The position numbers and the translations under genes were made by a program. The notes beneath the pieces were generated by a model. It ran no database searches, was not told where the DNA came from, and saw only the letters and a list, made by a program, of their open reading frames with translations. A DNA stretch of 64,000 bases from Emticicia sp. C21 (GTDB lineage Bacteria; Bacteroidota; Bacteroidia; Cytophagales; Spirosomataceae). Positions 44,074 through 52,539 of this stretch are shown here, piece after piece. The stretch spans positions 91,143 to 155,142 of the forward strand of contig NZ_QVMT01000014.1 of the NCBI RefSeq assembly GCF_003418935.1. Direction: 5' to 3'. Every line of letters begins with the position of its first letter. Position 1 is the first letter of the stretch.

Positions 44074-44769
44074 TCAGGCAGCATCAAAATTTGTGCTCAC
44101 CTTATCCCAGTTTACTACATTCCAGAATGCGTTGATATAATCGGCGCGTTTGTTCTGGTATTTCAGGTAATACGCATGTTCCCAAACGTCGATAGCCAGA
44201 ATAGGCGTTCCTTTATCAGTGGCTACATCCATTAACGGGTTATCCTGGTTTGGCGTAGAAGTAATTTTTAGTTTTTTATCAGGGCCAACAATTACCCACG
44301 CCCAGCCTGAGCCGAAACGAGTGGTAGCAGCTTTGGCAAATTCTTCTTTCATTTTATCGAAGCTGCCAAAAGCACTATTGATAGCAGTAGCTAATTTGCC
44401 GCTTGGAGCGCCACCACCTTTTGGCCCCATGATTTGCCAGAAAAATGTATGGTTCCAATGACCACCGCCATTGTTTCTGACAGCAACAGGATATTTGCTT
44501 ATATCTTTTATCAATTGCGCCAAAGGTACTTTTTCCATATCTGTACCGGCAATAGCTTTATTCAGATTATCTACATATGCTTTATGGTGACGATCATGGT
44601 GAATTTCCATTGTCATTTTGTCGATATGTGGTTCAAGTGCGTCGTTAGCGTAAGGAAGAGGAGCTAATGTATACATGCCTTCGAAGCTAACAGGTTTTGC
44701 AAATACATCACCCATTTTCAATAAAAAAGAGCTTCCGACAAAGGCTTTGATGAAATCTTTTCTGTTCAT
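44074..44769 (-). CDS. Exported Fe/Mn superoxide dismutase
   Basis: 231 aa. The mature enzyme follows a roughly 26-residue N-terminal segment [20 protein letters not shown] that looks like an export signal. NRKDFIK resembles a Tat motif with one Arg replaced by Lys, though the hydrophobic stretch is short. Metal ligands are the His of EIHHDRHH, the His of [12 protein letters not shown], and Asp and His of DVWEHAYY. The GGGHWNH context is nearer to Mn-type than Fe-type enzymes. It dismutes superoxide, probably outside the cytoplasm. Monocistronic. Confidence 0.9.
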   Translation of the reverse strand: MNRKDFIKAFVGSSFLLKMGDVFAKPVSFEGMYTLAPLPYANDALEPHIDKMTMEIHHDRHHKAYVDNLNKAIAGTDMEKVPLAQLIKDISKYPVAVRNNGGGHWNHTFFWQIMGPKGGGAPSGKLATAINSAFGSFDKMKEEFAKAATTRFGSGWAWVIVGPDKKLKITSTPNQDNPLMDVATDKGTPILAIDVWEHAYYLKYQNKRADYINAFWNVVNWDKVSTNFDAA

Positions 44770-44823
44770 GTTTATGCAGGGATTTATGATAAAAAGCTAT
44801 CAGTTGGATTAAATTTAACTCGG

Positions 44824-44831
44824 CAAATATA
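44824..44831 (-). promoter_or_regulatory. Putative -7 element for the superoxide dismutase gene
   Basis: TATATTTG on the minus strand, 54 bases before the ATG, lying just outside the stop of the upstream trpF-like gene. No clear -33. Confidence 0.35.
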
Positions 44832-44836
44832 AAGAC

Positions 44837-45532
44837 TTATATTTTATAAACTTCATTAAAAAACGTTTCTAATTTAAACAAATCCAACTGTCCGTTTGTT
44901 CGAACACTGCTGCATAAATCCAAACCATAGGGTTGTACACTTTCGATAGCTTCCCTTATATTTTCGGCTTTCAAGCCACCAGCCAGAAACACCGGAACTT
45001 TTGATTGCTCAACGATTTTCCGACTTAACGCCCAGTTATGTACGCGCCCTGTTCCGCCTAATTCTTTTACTGCAAGTGTAGGGTTGCCGGAGTCCAGTAA
45101 GAGTGCATCAACTTGTTCAGCACAAGACAGCGCTTCGTCAACACTTTTTTCATCGACCACATGAATCACCTGTACAATTTTGATAGCAGGTATCTCCTTT
45201 TTGAAATCTTCGTAAGTACCGGAAGCAATAGCATCAACAATCTGAATGACATTGCTGTTGACTGACTTCTGATGCTCAATTATTGCCTTGGTATCTGTAC
45301 GGCTGGTTAATAAAAAAGAAGCAATAGGCGGTGGGATAGTAGCTACAATCTCCCGGATTAGCTCATCAGCAATAGGGCCGGGGCCGCTTGGCATTTTAGC
45401 TACTAAACCTAAAGCAGATGCACCGAAACTGATGGCATCTCTTGCTTCCTGAATGCTGTTAATACAACAGATTTTAATGCGTGGAAAGCTTTTCGGCTTA
45501 GGAAAAGCATCAATTTTTTCTTGATTCGTCAT
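44837..45532 (-). CDS. Phosphoribosylanthranilate isomerase-like (TrpF family) protein
   Basis: 231 aa (beta/alpha)8 barrel. The first strand KICC keeps the catalytic Cys of the TrpF KICG motif, with Gly replaced by Cys. The catalytic Asp lies in DALLLDS, followed by GGTGRVHNW and VFLAGGL. The phosphate-binding end GLDLCSSVRTNGQLD replaces the usual GVDVSSGVE. No other tryptophan gene is present; neighbours are recR and sod. Substitutions at two conserved sites suggest either a divergent TrpF or a paralogue with another sugar-phosphate substrate. Confidence 0.75.
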   Translation of the reverse strand: MTNQEKIDAFPKPKSFPRIKICCINSIQEARDAISFGASALGLVAKMPSGPGPIADELIREIVATIPPPIASFLLTSRTDTKAIIEHQKSVNSNVIQIVDAIASGTYEDFKKEIPAIKIVQVIHVVDEKSVDEALSCAEQVDALLLDSGNPTLAVKELGGTGRVHNWALSRKIVEQSKVPVFLAGGLKAENIREAIESVQPYGLDLCSSVRTNGQLDLFKLETFFNEVYKI

Positions 45533-45570
45533 ATGGTTGTGAAAATAAAAGGTAGCACTTTTGAGAAATG

Positions 45571-46185
45571 CTAATCATAAGCTATCCGGCTAAGAATACT
45601 TCTGCCAAGGGTTACTTCATCAGTATATTCCAGGTCTCCTCCAATCGGGATACCACGGGCAATGGTACTTATTTTAACGGGATATGCTTTCAGTTTTTTT
45701 TGTAGATAAAAAGCCGTAGTATCACCCTCCATCGTTGGGCTAAGGGCAAGAATTACCTCCTGCACTTTTTCATTCTCGTCGGCTTGTTCAATACGTTTCA
45801 GCAGAGAGTCAATGTATAGGTCATTAGGACCAACACCCATCAATGGTGAGATAATTCCACCTAAGACATGATATAAGCCTCGGTATTGCGCCGTGTTTTC
45901 GATAGCCAGTACATCACGAGTATCTTCTACTACGCAAATAATGTTCTGGTCGCGGCGGGGCGAACTGCATATCTGACACAATTCGTCGTCCGAAATATTA
46001 TGACATTTACGGCAAAACGTCGTTTTGGTGCGCATGGCTATCAGCGCATCGGCTAAAAGCTGCGTCTGGGTTTCTTCTCTTTTTAATAAATGCAAAACCA
46101 GTCTCAAGGCAGATTTTTTTCCAATACCAGGGAGCTTTGAGATTTCAACGACAGCGTCTTCTATTAGTTTCGAGGGGAAGTTCAA
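45571..46185 (-). CDS. recR: Recombination protein RecR
   Basis: 204 aa. N-terminal helix-hairpin-helix (SKLPGIGKKSALRL), a C4 zinc finger C-x2-C...C-x2-C (CRKCHNISDDELCQIC, about 58-73), a Toprim domain with VVEDTRD, and a Walker-like ILALSPTMEGDTTAFYL with a final RIPIGG-type turn (ARGIPIGGDLEY). It works with RecO to load RecA at gaps. The start ATG at 46185 is well supported by the usual PSKLIEDAV opening. It is followed 38 bases on by the trpF-like gene. Confidence 0.95.
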   Translation of the reverse strand: MNFPSKLIEDAVVEISKLPGIGKKSALRLVLHLLKREETQTQLLADALIAMRTKTTFCRKCHNISDDELCQICSSPRRDQNIICVVEDTRDVLAIENTAQYRGLYHVLGGIISPLMGVGPNDLYIDSLLKRIEQADENEKVQEVILALSPTMEGDTTAFYLQKKLKAYPVKISTIARGIPIGGDLEYTDEVTLGRSILSRIAYD

Positions 46186-46259
46186 CGTTATTCTGACCTT
46201 TTGGTGTAATTGATATTATTGTAATGGATTTAATACAATTTTCCTGTGGAAGAAAAACC

Positions 46260-46586
46260 TTATTTCAGCATAATTTCGGCTGATATTTTTCTTCTGCAAA
46301 TTTCATTTCTCATCGGAGCCAATTCTTCAAAATCTCCTGATTTTACGCCACATTGGCCTTTATAATGGATAATAAGGGTGCATTGCTCTGCTTGCTCAGG
46401 AGAATGCTGACAAACCTCAATTAAAGTTTCAATCACATGGTCGAAGGTATTTACTTCATCATTATATACAACCAGTTCCCACAATTTAATAGCCTCAATA
46501 TCTTCGATTACTTCCTCTATGACTTCAACTTCAGGATTCGGTAATGTTGCCATTTCTATACTTTTACTAATTTTAATATTTGACAA
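46260..46586 (-). CDS. clpS: ATP-dependent Clp protease adaptor ClpS
   Basis: 108 aa (97 if the ATG at 46553 is used). The family core is present: WELVVYNDEVNTFDHVIETLIEVCQHSPEQA, then LIIHYKGQCGVKSG and a final helix (APMRNEICRRKISAEI). ClpS binds ClpA-type unfoldases and delivers N-degron proteins bearing bulky N-terminal residues. The binding pocket residues Asn-Asp (YNDEVNT) are conserved. An acidic N-terminal extension is normal for Bacteroidota. Confidence 0.92.
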   Translation of the reverse strand: MSNIKISKSIEMATLPNPEVEVIEEVIEDIEAIKLWELVVYNDEVNTFDHVIETLIEVCQHSPEQAEQCTLIIHYKGQCGVKSGDFEELAPMRNEICRRKISAEIMLK

Positions 46587-46691
46587 AATTTGTTGATTGA
46601 TGATACAATTAATAACGAAAATAACAGGTATTAATGATACTTATTTCGCTTATTTTTATGCTAAGTTAATTCATTTTTCGCAAAGAGTCGT

Positions 46692-46722
46692 TTTGTTATA
46701 GCGAAAAAAGTTTTGATATTTG
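46692..46722 (+). promoter_or_regulatory. Promoter of the sodium symporter gene
   Basis: TTTG (46692-46695), a 19-base spacer and GATATTTG (46715-46722, one mismatch), 37 bases before the ATG. Confidence 0.5.
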
Positions 46723-46758
46723 AACCAAATTGAAACAAACTAATAAACCCTGGCACCC

Positions 46759-48228
46759 ATGAGTTCTACGCTTGCCCTAACCATTCTCGTCATTTATTTT
46801 TTAGTGCTGATTGCCATTTCTATCTATACTGCCCGAGGCGCCGACACCAACACTTTTTTTACTGCCAACCGCCAATCGCCGTGGTATTTAGTGGCATTCG
46901 GTATGATAGGAACATCAATTTCGGGCGTAACGTTCGTTTCTGTACCTGGTGCTGTTGGAAAAATCCAATTTTCTTATTTTCAGGTGGTTTTAGGCTACGC
47001 CGTAGGTTATTGGGTAATTGCTACTATATTGATGCCCATGTACTACAGGCTTAACCTGATTTCTATTTATGGCTATCTCGAAAAACGATTCGGCTTCTGG
47101 TCTTATAAAACAGGTTCTGCTTTTTTCTTACTTTCTCGCACGGTCGGTTCTGCTGTAAGAATGTATGTAGCGGTGCAGGTATTACAACTAGCCATTTTTG
47201 AAGACTTAGGTGTGCCGTTTGAGTTGACGGTATTAATTGCTATGGCTCTTATCTTTGTTTATACTTTCAAGGGTGGTGTAAAAACCATTATTATTACAGA
47301 TACCCTGCAAACTTTCTTCTTGCTTACAGCCCTCGTATTGACTATTTATTTGATTGCCAAGCAGCTAAACCTGTCAGCAGGGGAGGTGATAACATCAGTT
47401 ACGGAAAGCCCATATTCTAAGATTTTTGTATGGGACTGGGCTAATAAACACCACTTCGTAAAAGACTTTTTATCGGGGGCATTCATTGCCATGACCATGA
47501 CTGGGCTTGACCAGGATTTAATGCAGAAAAATCTTACATGCAAAAGCATTGGCGAGGCACAGAAAAATATGTTCTGGTTTTATGTGGTATTAGTATTTGT
47601 CAACCTGCTTTTCTTAAGCTTAGGAGTATTACTATATGTATACTCAGAGCAAATGGGTTTCCCGATTCCTGCTAAAACAGATGATTTGTATCCATCATTA
47701 GCCTTGGGGAATCACTTTGGTACTTTGGCTGCAGTTACCTTCTTATTAGGTATTACAGCTGCTACCTATGCTAGTTCAGACTCAGCACTTACGGCGCTTA
47801 CTACCTCTTTCTGTGTTGACTTCCTGAAATTTGAGAACCGTTCGGAAAAAGAAAGACAAAAATTAAAACAGTGGACACACATTGGCTTTACTGGCGTATT
47901 TATCATCGTAATTGTGATTTTCAAAGCCTTGAATAGTCAGGAGGTAATCTCGGCGGTATTTAATATTGCGGGTTATACTTATGGTCCTTTATTAGGTTTA
48001 TTTGCTTTCGGCTTATATAACAGACGTCCGGTTATTGATAAGTTTGTGCCTTTTATTTGTATTGCTTCTCCAATCCTGACATATCTTGTAGAAGAACTTA
48101 GCATTCAATTATTTGAATTTGAATTTGGGTTCTCTAAACTTATGCTCAATGGGTTTATCACCTTTGTAGGTTTGTGGATATTCTCAAGCAATAAAGCAAA
48201 AGAGGTGAAAGAGAATGTTTTAGCTTAA
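46759..48228 (+). CDS. Sodium:solute symporter (SSS family)
   Basis: 489 aa, about 13 membrane helices. Family landmarks include FFTANRQSPWYLVAFGMIGTSISGVTFVSVPG near residue 35 (the conserved unwound first core helix), YSEQMGFPIPAKTDDLYP and ASSDSALTALTTSFCVDF with the Ser/Thr residues of the Na2 site. The family imports sugars, amino acids, nucleosides or vitamins with Na+. The substrate cannot be told. Single gene with its own promoter and terminator. Confidence 0.92.
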   Translation: MSSTLALTILVIYFLVLIAISIYTARGADTNTFFTANRQSPWYLVAFGMIGTSISGVTFVSVPGAVGKIQFSYFQVVLGYAVGYWVIATILMPMYYRLNLISIYGYLEKRFGFWSYKTGSAFFLLSRTVGSAVRMYVAVQVLQLAIFEDLGVPFELTVLIAMALIFVYTFKGGVKTIIITDTLQTFFLLTALVLTIYLIAKQLNLSAGEVITSVTESPYSKIFVWDWANKHHFVKDFLSGAFIAMTMTGLDQDLMQKNLTCKSIGEAQKNMFWFYVVLVFVNLLFLSLGVLLYVYSEQMGFPIPAKTDDLYPSLALGNHFGTLAAVTFLLGITAATYASSDSALTALTTSFCVDFLKFENRSEKERQKLKQWTHIGFTGVFIIVIVIFKALNSQEVISAVFNIAGYTYGPLLGLFAFGLYNRRPVIDKFVPFICIASPILTYLVEELSIQLFEFEFGFSKLMLNGFITFVGLWIFSSNKAKEVKENVLA

Positions 48229-48239
48229 TTAGCCATAAA

Positions 48240-48281
48240 TAAAGAAGCGAGGTATGGATATTCTATATCTCGCTTCTTTGT
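48240..48281. terminator. Bidirectional terminator between the symporter and nucleoside permease genes
   Basis: A perfect 11-bp stem AAAGAAGCGAG/CTCGCTTCTTT plus pairing in the loop, between convergent genes. Confidence 0.85.
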
Positions 48282-48311
48282 ATTTGAACGAATGATTAAT
48301 TTAAGTATGTG

Positions 48312-49565
48312 TCAGTGTTTTCGAACTTCTATATTCTTCTCGTGCTTATGCTTGAACAATACAGCAAAAAGCACCGCTACTACTAACGAATAAGCCGCAA
48401 ATGTCAACCAGATACCAGGCCACTCTTTAGTGCCATCAGCTTGGGTAAAGTATGCCTGAATAATAAATCCACTGATTAAGCTTCCTGAAACTGCGCCAAA
48501 ACCATTCACCATCATCATAAATAAACCTTGCGCGCTTGCACGTATTTTCGGACTTGTATAAGTTTCAATAAACAACGAGCCTGAGATATTAAAGAAATCA
48601 AAAGCCATTCCATATACAATACATGACAAAATAATCATCCATAAACCACTTCCGGGGTTCCCATAAGCAAAAAGGCCAAAACGCAATACCCAGGCAATCA
48701 TACTGAAAAGCATTACCTGTTTAATACCAAATCTTTTTAAGAAGAACGGAATAGCCAGAATAAATAAGGTCTCTGAAATCTGAGAGATAGACATGATAAT
48801 GGCCGGATACTTAACGGCTATTGTATCTTTGTAGGCATCTGCTGTGGCGAAATCATGTAAAAAGGTATCACCATAGGCATTGGTTAATTGTAATGCAGCT
48901 CCCAGAAACATAGAGAAGATAAAAAACAAAGCAATTTTACTGTCTTTAAACAAAAGAAAAGCATTCAGGCCAAGCAATTCACCGAAAGTCTTTTTATCTG
49001 TTTCCTTTGCTAATGGCGGACAATTAGGCAAGGTAAATGAATAAATAGCCAATGTTATAGCTGCTCCGGCTGCGATATAAAACTGATTGGCCGAGGTTTC
49101 ATTATGTGTAAGACTAACTACCCAAAGAGCAACTACAAAACCAACTGTACCCCATACCCTGATAGGAGGAAAATCATCGACTATATCGGTTTGAGTTCTG
49201 GTTAAGATAGTATAAGCAATAGAATTAGAGAGCGCTAAAGTGGGCATATAAAAGATAACCACTAACAAAATAACCCAGAAGAAATCACTAGGATTGTTTA
49301 CCTCAGGAATATAGATTAGTGCCGCAGCACCTAGTAAATGTAGAATTGCATATAATTTTTCGGCACTCACCCATTTATCTGCAATAATTCCAGTTAGCGT
49401 TGGCATGAAAAGAGAGGCTATACCCATCGTAGAAAAAATTGCTCCGAATTCTGCTCCCGACCAGCCTTTATTCTGGAACCAATAGGCACCTATCGTAAGG
49501 AGCCAACAAGCCCAGATAAAAAACTGAAGAAAATTCATAATGATAAGCCTGAACCTGATACTCAT
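48312..49565 (-). CDS. MFS nucleoside:H+ symporter-like permease (NupG family)
   Basis: 417 aa, 12 membrane helices. NupG/XapB-like features are the opening MNFLQFFIWACWLLTIGAYW, GIIADKWVSAEKL between TM2 and TM3, PTLALSNSIAY in TM4, and FPPIRVWGTVGFV in TM5. It should import nucleosides with protons (inference from the family); no nucleoside-metabolism gene is adjacent. An AT-rich region of about 440 bases lies upstream. Confidence 0.85.
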   Translation of the reverse strand: MSIRFRLIIMNFLQFFIWACWLLTIGAYWFQNKGWSGAEFGAIFSTMGIASLFMPTLTGIIADKWVSAEKLYAILHLLGAAALIYIPEVNNPSDFFWVILLVVIFYMPTLALSNSIAYTILTRTQTDIVDDFPPIRVWGTVGFVVALWVVSLTHNETSANQFYIAAGAAITLAIYSFTLPNCPPLAKETDKKTFGELLGLNAFLLFKDSKIALFFIFSMFLGAALQLTNAYGDTFLHDFATADAYKDTIAVKYPAIIMSISQISETLFILAIPFFLKRFGIKQVMLFSMIAWVLRFGLFAYGNPGSGLWMIILSCIVYGMAFDFFNISGSLFIETYTSPKIRASAQGLFMMMVNGFGAVSGSLISGFIIQAYFTQADGTKEWPGIWLTFAAYSLVVAVLFAVLFKHKHEKNIEVRKH

Positions 49566-50003
49566 TTTAAAATTGTTTTTGGTTATTTGTTAAAGGTTAA
49601 TTGGTAAAATAAGATTTGCTGAAAAAGTTTGTTATTAATAAACACTGCTTATTTTTGGGCAAGCAAAGCAAATCATGATTATTTGAAATATGCATGGAAA
49701 GTGTGAGTTGCAATAAAAACCAACACTTGCCGTTTTTTAAAAAATAGCCTTTTAAGAGCTTGATAGCTGAGAGGTTCTTTTTAGAATGAGAAAGATTCCG
49801 ATAATTCCTGAAAAGCGTTCCATATAGAGTTTAGGTATTTTTATTAATTTTTAATACAGTTAGTTGATGATTTGTACCTAAGAATTCTTTTTTTGTGTTT
49901 ATTTTTAAGAGTTCAGCCGTGAATTAAACAAATTTTCTTGAATTGAGCACATTTTGGTATGTTTTTATCTTACTTTGAATGAAAGTTATTCCTAATTAAT
50001 CTG
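49566..50003. other. AT-rich intergenic region
   Basis: No gene or strong repeat seen. TTACTTTG at 49970-49977, 26 bases before the GTG start of the next gene, is a possible -7 element with one mismatch but no well-spaced -33. Confidence 0.4.
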
Positions 50004-50582
50004 GTGAAATATTTCTTATCCATTATATTTCTTTTGCTATTTTTCAATAATAGCCAGGGGCAACTCATGTATCGTACCCGATATACATCGGCAATTATGG
50101 TCGAAACTTTCGCAACGAGTCCGATCTTATCTGTCAATTATGAATACCTGCCAGTTCGTTGGAGAACTAGCTTTTTGAGCATCAGAGGAGGGATTGGCTT
50201 CCTTCCGGGTGGTGGCATAAGCAGATTCAATGTTAATAACGGAGCAGGGGCTTCATTTCCTATATCAGCTACCTACGATTTTCTTTTAAATAATCTTCGT
50301 AAACGTGTTTTCAATAGAGTGTATGTAAAATGCAAGTCTGCACCCTCAAGAATTGCATCAGAATTTTTTGGTGAAACGGGTCTTGGTTATACTTTTGGAG
50401 CCTATCCTAATGGTGATACAAGACATTACAGCTACTTTATTTTGGGAATTAGGCAGCAGGTAATTTTTGATATTCCTCCACATCCAAGAGTTATTTTCCT
50501 TAGAGCAAATGTTACACCCTCTTACGCTGTAGGGAAATTTGAATTAAGAGGAGGGGTAAGTTTAGGTATATCTATAAAATAA
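50004..50582 (+). CDS. Secreted hypothetical protein, possible outer-membrane barrel
   Basis: 192 aa starting with GTG, chosen because it opens a signal peptide KYFLSIIFLLLFFNNSQGQ and there is no in-frame ATG before the upstream stop. The mature part has alternating strands, aromatic and Gly-rich (LSIRGGIGFLPGGG, GETGLGYTFGAYP), ending in a strand (LRGGVSLGISIK). This is the pattern of a small eight-strand-type barrel. No family name can be given. It is monocistronic. Confidence 0.6.
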   Translation: MKYFLSIIFLLLFFNNSQGQLMYRTRYTSAIMVETFATSPILSVNYEYLPVRWRTSFLSIRGGIGFLPGGGISRFNVNNGAGASFPISATYDFLLNNLRKRVFNRVYVKCKSAPSRIASEFFGETGLGYTFGAYPNGDTRHYSYFILGIRQQVIFDIPPHPRVIFLRANVTPSYAVGKFELRGGVSLGISIK

Positions 50583-50652
50583 TGACGAGGACCAGAGAAA
50601 TTAACCTTCGTCACTAAGCAATTTTGAATAAGCAATATAAAATCAAAGACGC

Positions 50653-50850
50653 TTAAATACCACACTTTTCTAAGTAGATTTCGAATTGCCTGTCAATCAG
50701 TTTATTGATTTGGTCAATACCTGCCTTAGTAGTTATCTTCACCTCGAAAGTTTTATCTTTTAATGGGGAACCATCGCCGTTCTCATTCAAAAAGGTTCCC
50801 TCCATATTGGTAACCTTTTTCGACTCCGTTTGAGTGATTAATACCTTCAT
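50653..50850 (-). CDS. Small protein sharing the KV-TNM-GTF motif with the 23.6 kb repeat region
   Basis: 65 aa from the ATG ending at 50850; a TTG at 50883 would add 11 residues. It opens MKVLITQTESKKVTNMEGTF and continues with a basic/acidic stretch FEVKITTKAG-IDQINKL and a C-terminal helix ending EKCGI. No signal peptide or membrane helix, and no known family. The DNA encoding KKVTNMEGTF forms a hairpin (50789-50820) that matches 29 of 30 bases of the one at 23595-23624. It appears to be the intact member of a family whose other copies are decayed. Confidence 0.6.
   Translation of the reverse strand: MKVLITQTESKKVTNMEGTFLNENGDGSPLKDKTFEVKITTKAGIDQINKLIDRQFEIYLEKCGI
50789..50820. repeat. 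Hairpin shared with the 23595-23624 repeat
   Basis: AAAAGGTT-C-CC (50790 region) pairs with GG-T-AACCTTTT around an eight-base loop. Read on the minus strand it is nearly identical to the second hairpin of the 23.6 kb array, inside a coding frame. Confidence 0.7.
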
Positions 50851-50990
50851 ACCCTCTAAAAATACATATGAATTATTATCCAAGACTGGGTGGCTCTAAA
50901 TTTCCGATGTAATCTTATGGTTTCCAAGCGTTCAGGAAGATTTTCGATATAATCGTACTGTTATAGGGAATTTAGTGAGTTAACCGGCGT

Positions 50991-51120
50991 AGACTCTTGG
51001 ACAATCGTGCCTTCGACTTCGGTCAGGCACCGATTTAAGAGTCTTTCGGTTTTTTTGTTCGACTTTTTTAAGCTCGTGACCAGATGCCTGATTGGAGTCG
51101 AAGGTCGTGGTCAAGCCATT
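50991..51120. repeat. Palindromic extragenic repeat (REP-like) with a TTCG loop
   Basis: AGACTCTT (50991-50998) pairs with AAGAGTCT, enclosing a second stem AATCG-TGCCT/AGGCA-C-CGATT and a GAC-TTCG-GTC tip, then TTTTTTT. A second segment at about 51088-51107, read in reverse, repeats the tip motif: CCTTCGACT-x-C-x2-TCAGGC in both. The tip motif resembles the widespread CCTTCGAC..TCAGG palindromes seen in many bacterial intergenic regions. It lies between the small 65-aa gene and the CE15 gene. Confidence 0.6.
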
Positions 51121-51233
51121 TTTGCCCAGATGTTATAAAAAAACAACTAGTTTCGAAGAACATTTTAGTCTATCGAATTGTGTGAAAAAAGCTATCATAC
51201 AAACCAATAGACTAGTTTTCGCCACTCACTAGT
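51121..51233. other. AT-rich spacer with short inverted and direct repeats
   Basis: TTAGTCTAT and ATAGACTAG form an inverted repeat around a 30-base gap, and ACTAGTTT(T)CG occurs twice. Too short to assign; they may extend the neighbouring repeat element. Confidence 0.35.
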
Positions 51234-52487
51234 TTAATTACTAACCACCTCTCTGGCAAATTTCAGATATTGCTCCCAGTCATAAGCATTCATATCATGC
51301 TTGCCTGTGCGGTAATGATAGCGGATATGGCTGCCGACAGGCTGATTAAGGGATGGATGAGTATCAGCACCTAATCCTTTTTTGCCATACAGGGCAAAAA
51401 CATGCTCGGCATTTTTCAACGAAAGAAATTGCCCATTAGGGTCTGCCCATTGGTCGCCTTCAGCACTGGTTACATAAACCGGACGCGGAGCAATCAGACC
51501 AAATAACTGATGCTGGTCAAAAGGAAGAGATTGAATATTACCACCATAGGTTTTGTATTTACCCGAAAACCAATGAGGGAATTTATCATTAATAATTTCG
51601 TGCGTTTCGCCGTACCAACGTCTTTTAAGAGCTGCTCCGCCTTCACCCGATTCATTAGAGATAAAAGCGGCAAAACGTTGGTCTTGTGCTGCCGCCCAGA
51701 AAGCTGCTTTACCCAGCCTTGAGTGACCAACAACTATAGCTTTTTTGCTATTTATATGGGCATCTGTTTCTAAATAGTCCATCATCCGGCTCAATTGCCA
51801 GGCCCATGCACCCATGGCACTCCATTTTTGGTCGTCTGTCATACCAATAGCGCCTCGCAAACCTGATTTCCAGCCCTCTGTATGGTCAGGTTCAATATCC
51901 CCATAATAAGCAGTTGCTATGGCGAACCCCTTCTCGATTATCATTTCAGCAGCCCAGGTTTCTACCACTGCCTTACCTCTTGATGCCTCTAAGGCTTTAT
52001 TATCTTTTACCCTTTCCGAGTTCTTCTGGAAATCAACCATCCAGTTTTGAGTAATAAAAACAGCAGGATCATCCCCGATAGAATGATTTCCTTCGAAATT
52101 CAACCCGACAAATACCGGAGGTTTGGCGACATTTTTAGGGATATAAAGCAGAATATTAATTCCTTTTAATTGCGGATAATCATCGAAAGTGATTAATACT
52201 TGTTTACGAATAGCTTTCCCGCCCAAAGCATTACTATTTGTTTCGAGTAATTTAGAATGAAATTTTGTTGCAATAGCAGGGGTAGGGCCATATACATTCT
52301 CAGTAAAAAGCTGAAGTAAGGCAGGCCGATTGGCTTCCCATTGTTGAGTAGTGGTAATTTTTTTACCATCCACACCTGTCATAATATCCGGTAGGGTATA
52401 AGGAGGTATTTTAGCCTCATCGTAATTAACATTTTGAGCAAGCATGCTTTGTGAGATTAGGGATAGAATAAAGATGAGTTTTTTCAT
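51234..52487 (-). CDS. Secreted CE15-like glucuronoyl esterase
   Basis: 417 aa from the ATG at 52487, the start of signal peptide MKKLIFILSLISQSMLA; the frame is open to 52511. An alpha/beta hydrolase with nucleophile Ser in VVGHSRLGKAAFW, acidic residue in SNESGEGGAALKRRW and catalytic His in TGKHDMNAYDW. The PP-x-FVGLNFEGNH segment and GMTDDQKWSAMGAWAWQLSRMMDYL are typical of the bacterial CE15 group that cleaves ester bonds between glucuronoxylan and lignin. It is predicted to act on plant cell-wall material outside the cytoplasm, and is separated from pepP by a weak hairpin. Confidence 0.85.
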   Translation of the reverse strand: MKKLIFILSLISQSMLAQNVNYDEAKIPPYTLPDIMTGVDGKKITTTQQWEANRPALLQLFTENVYGPTPAIATKFHSKLLETNSNALGGKAIRKQVLITFDDYPQLKGINILLYIPKNVAKPPVFVGLNFEGNHSIGDDPAVFITQNWMVDFQKNSERVKDNKALEASRGKAVVETWAAEMIIEKGFAIATAYYGDIEPDHTEGWKSGLRGAIGMTDDQKWSAMGAWAWQLSRMMDYLETDAHINSKKAIVVGHSRLGKAAFWAAAQDQRFAAFISNESGEGGAALKRRWYGETHEIINDKFPHWFSGKYKTYGGNIQSLPFDQHQLFGLIAPRPVYVTSAEGDQWADPNGQFLSLKNAEHVFALYGKKGLGADTHPSLNQPVGSHIRYHYRTGKHDMNAYDWEQYLKFAREVVSN

Positions 52488-52494
52488 AGGGTTA

Positions 52495-52530
52495 TAAAAA
52501 ATAAAGCACATTCTTCGTAGAAATGCGCCT
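52495..52530 (-). terminator. Possible terminator of pepP
   Basis: On the minus strand an imperfect stem GC-x-CATT-x-CT/AGAATG-x-GC is followed by TTTATTTTTTAT. One mismatch and one bulge, so support is moderate. Confidence 0.45.
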
Positions 52531-52539
52531 TAATAAATA

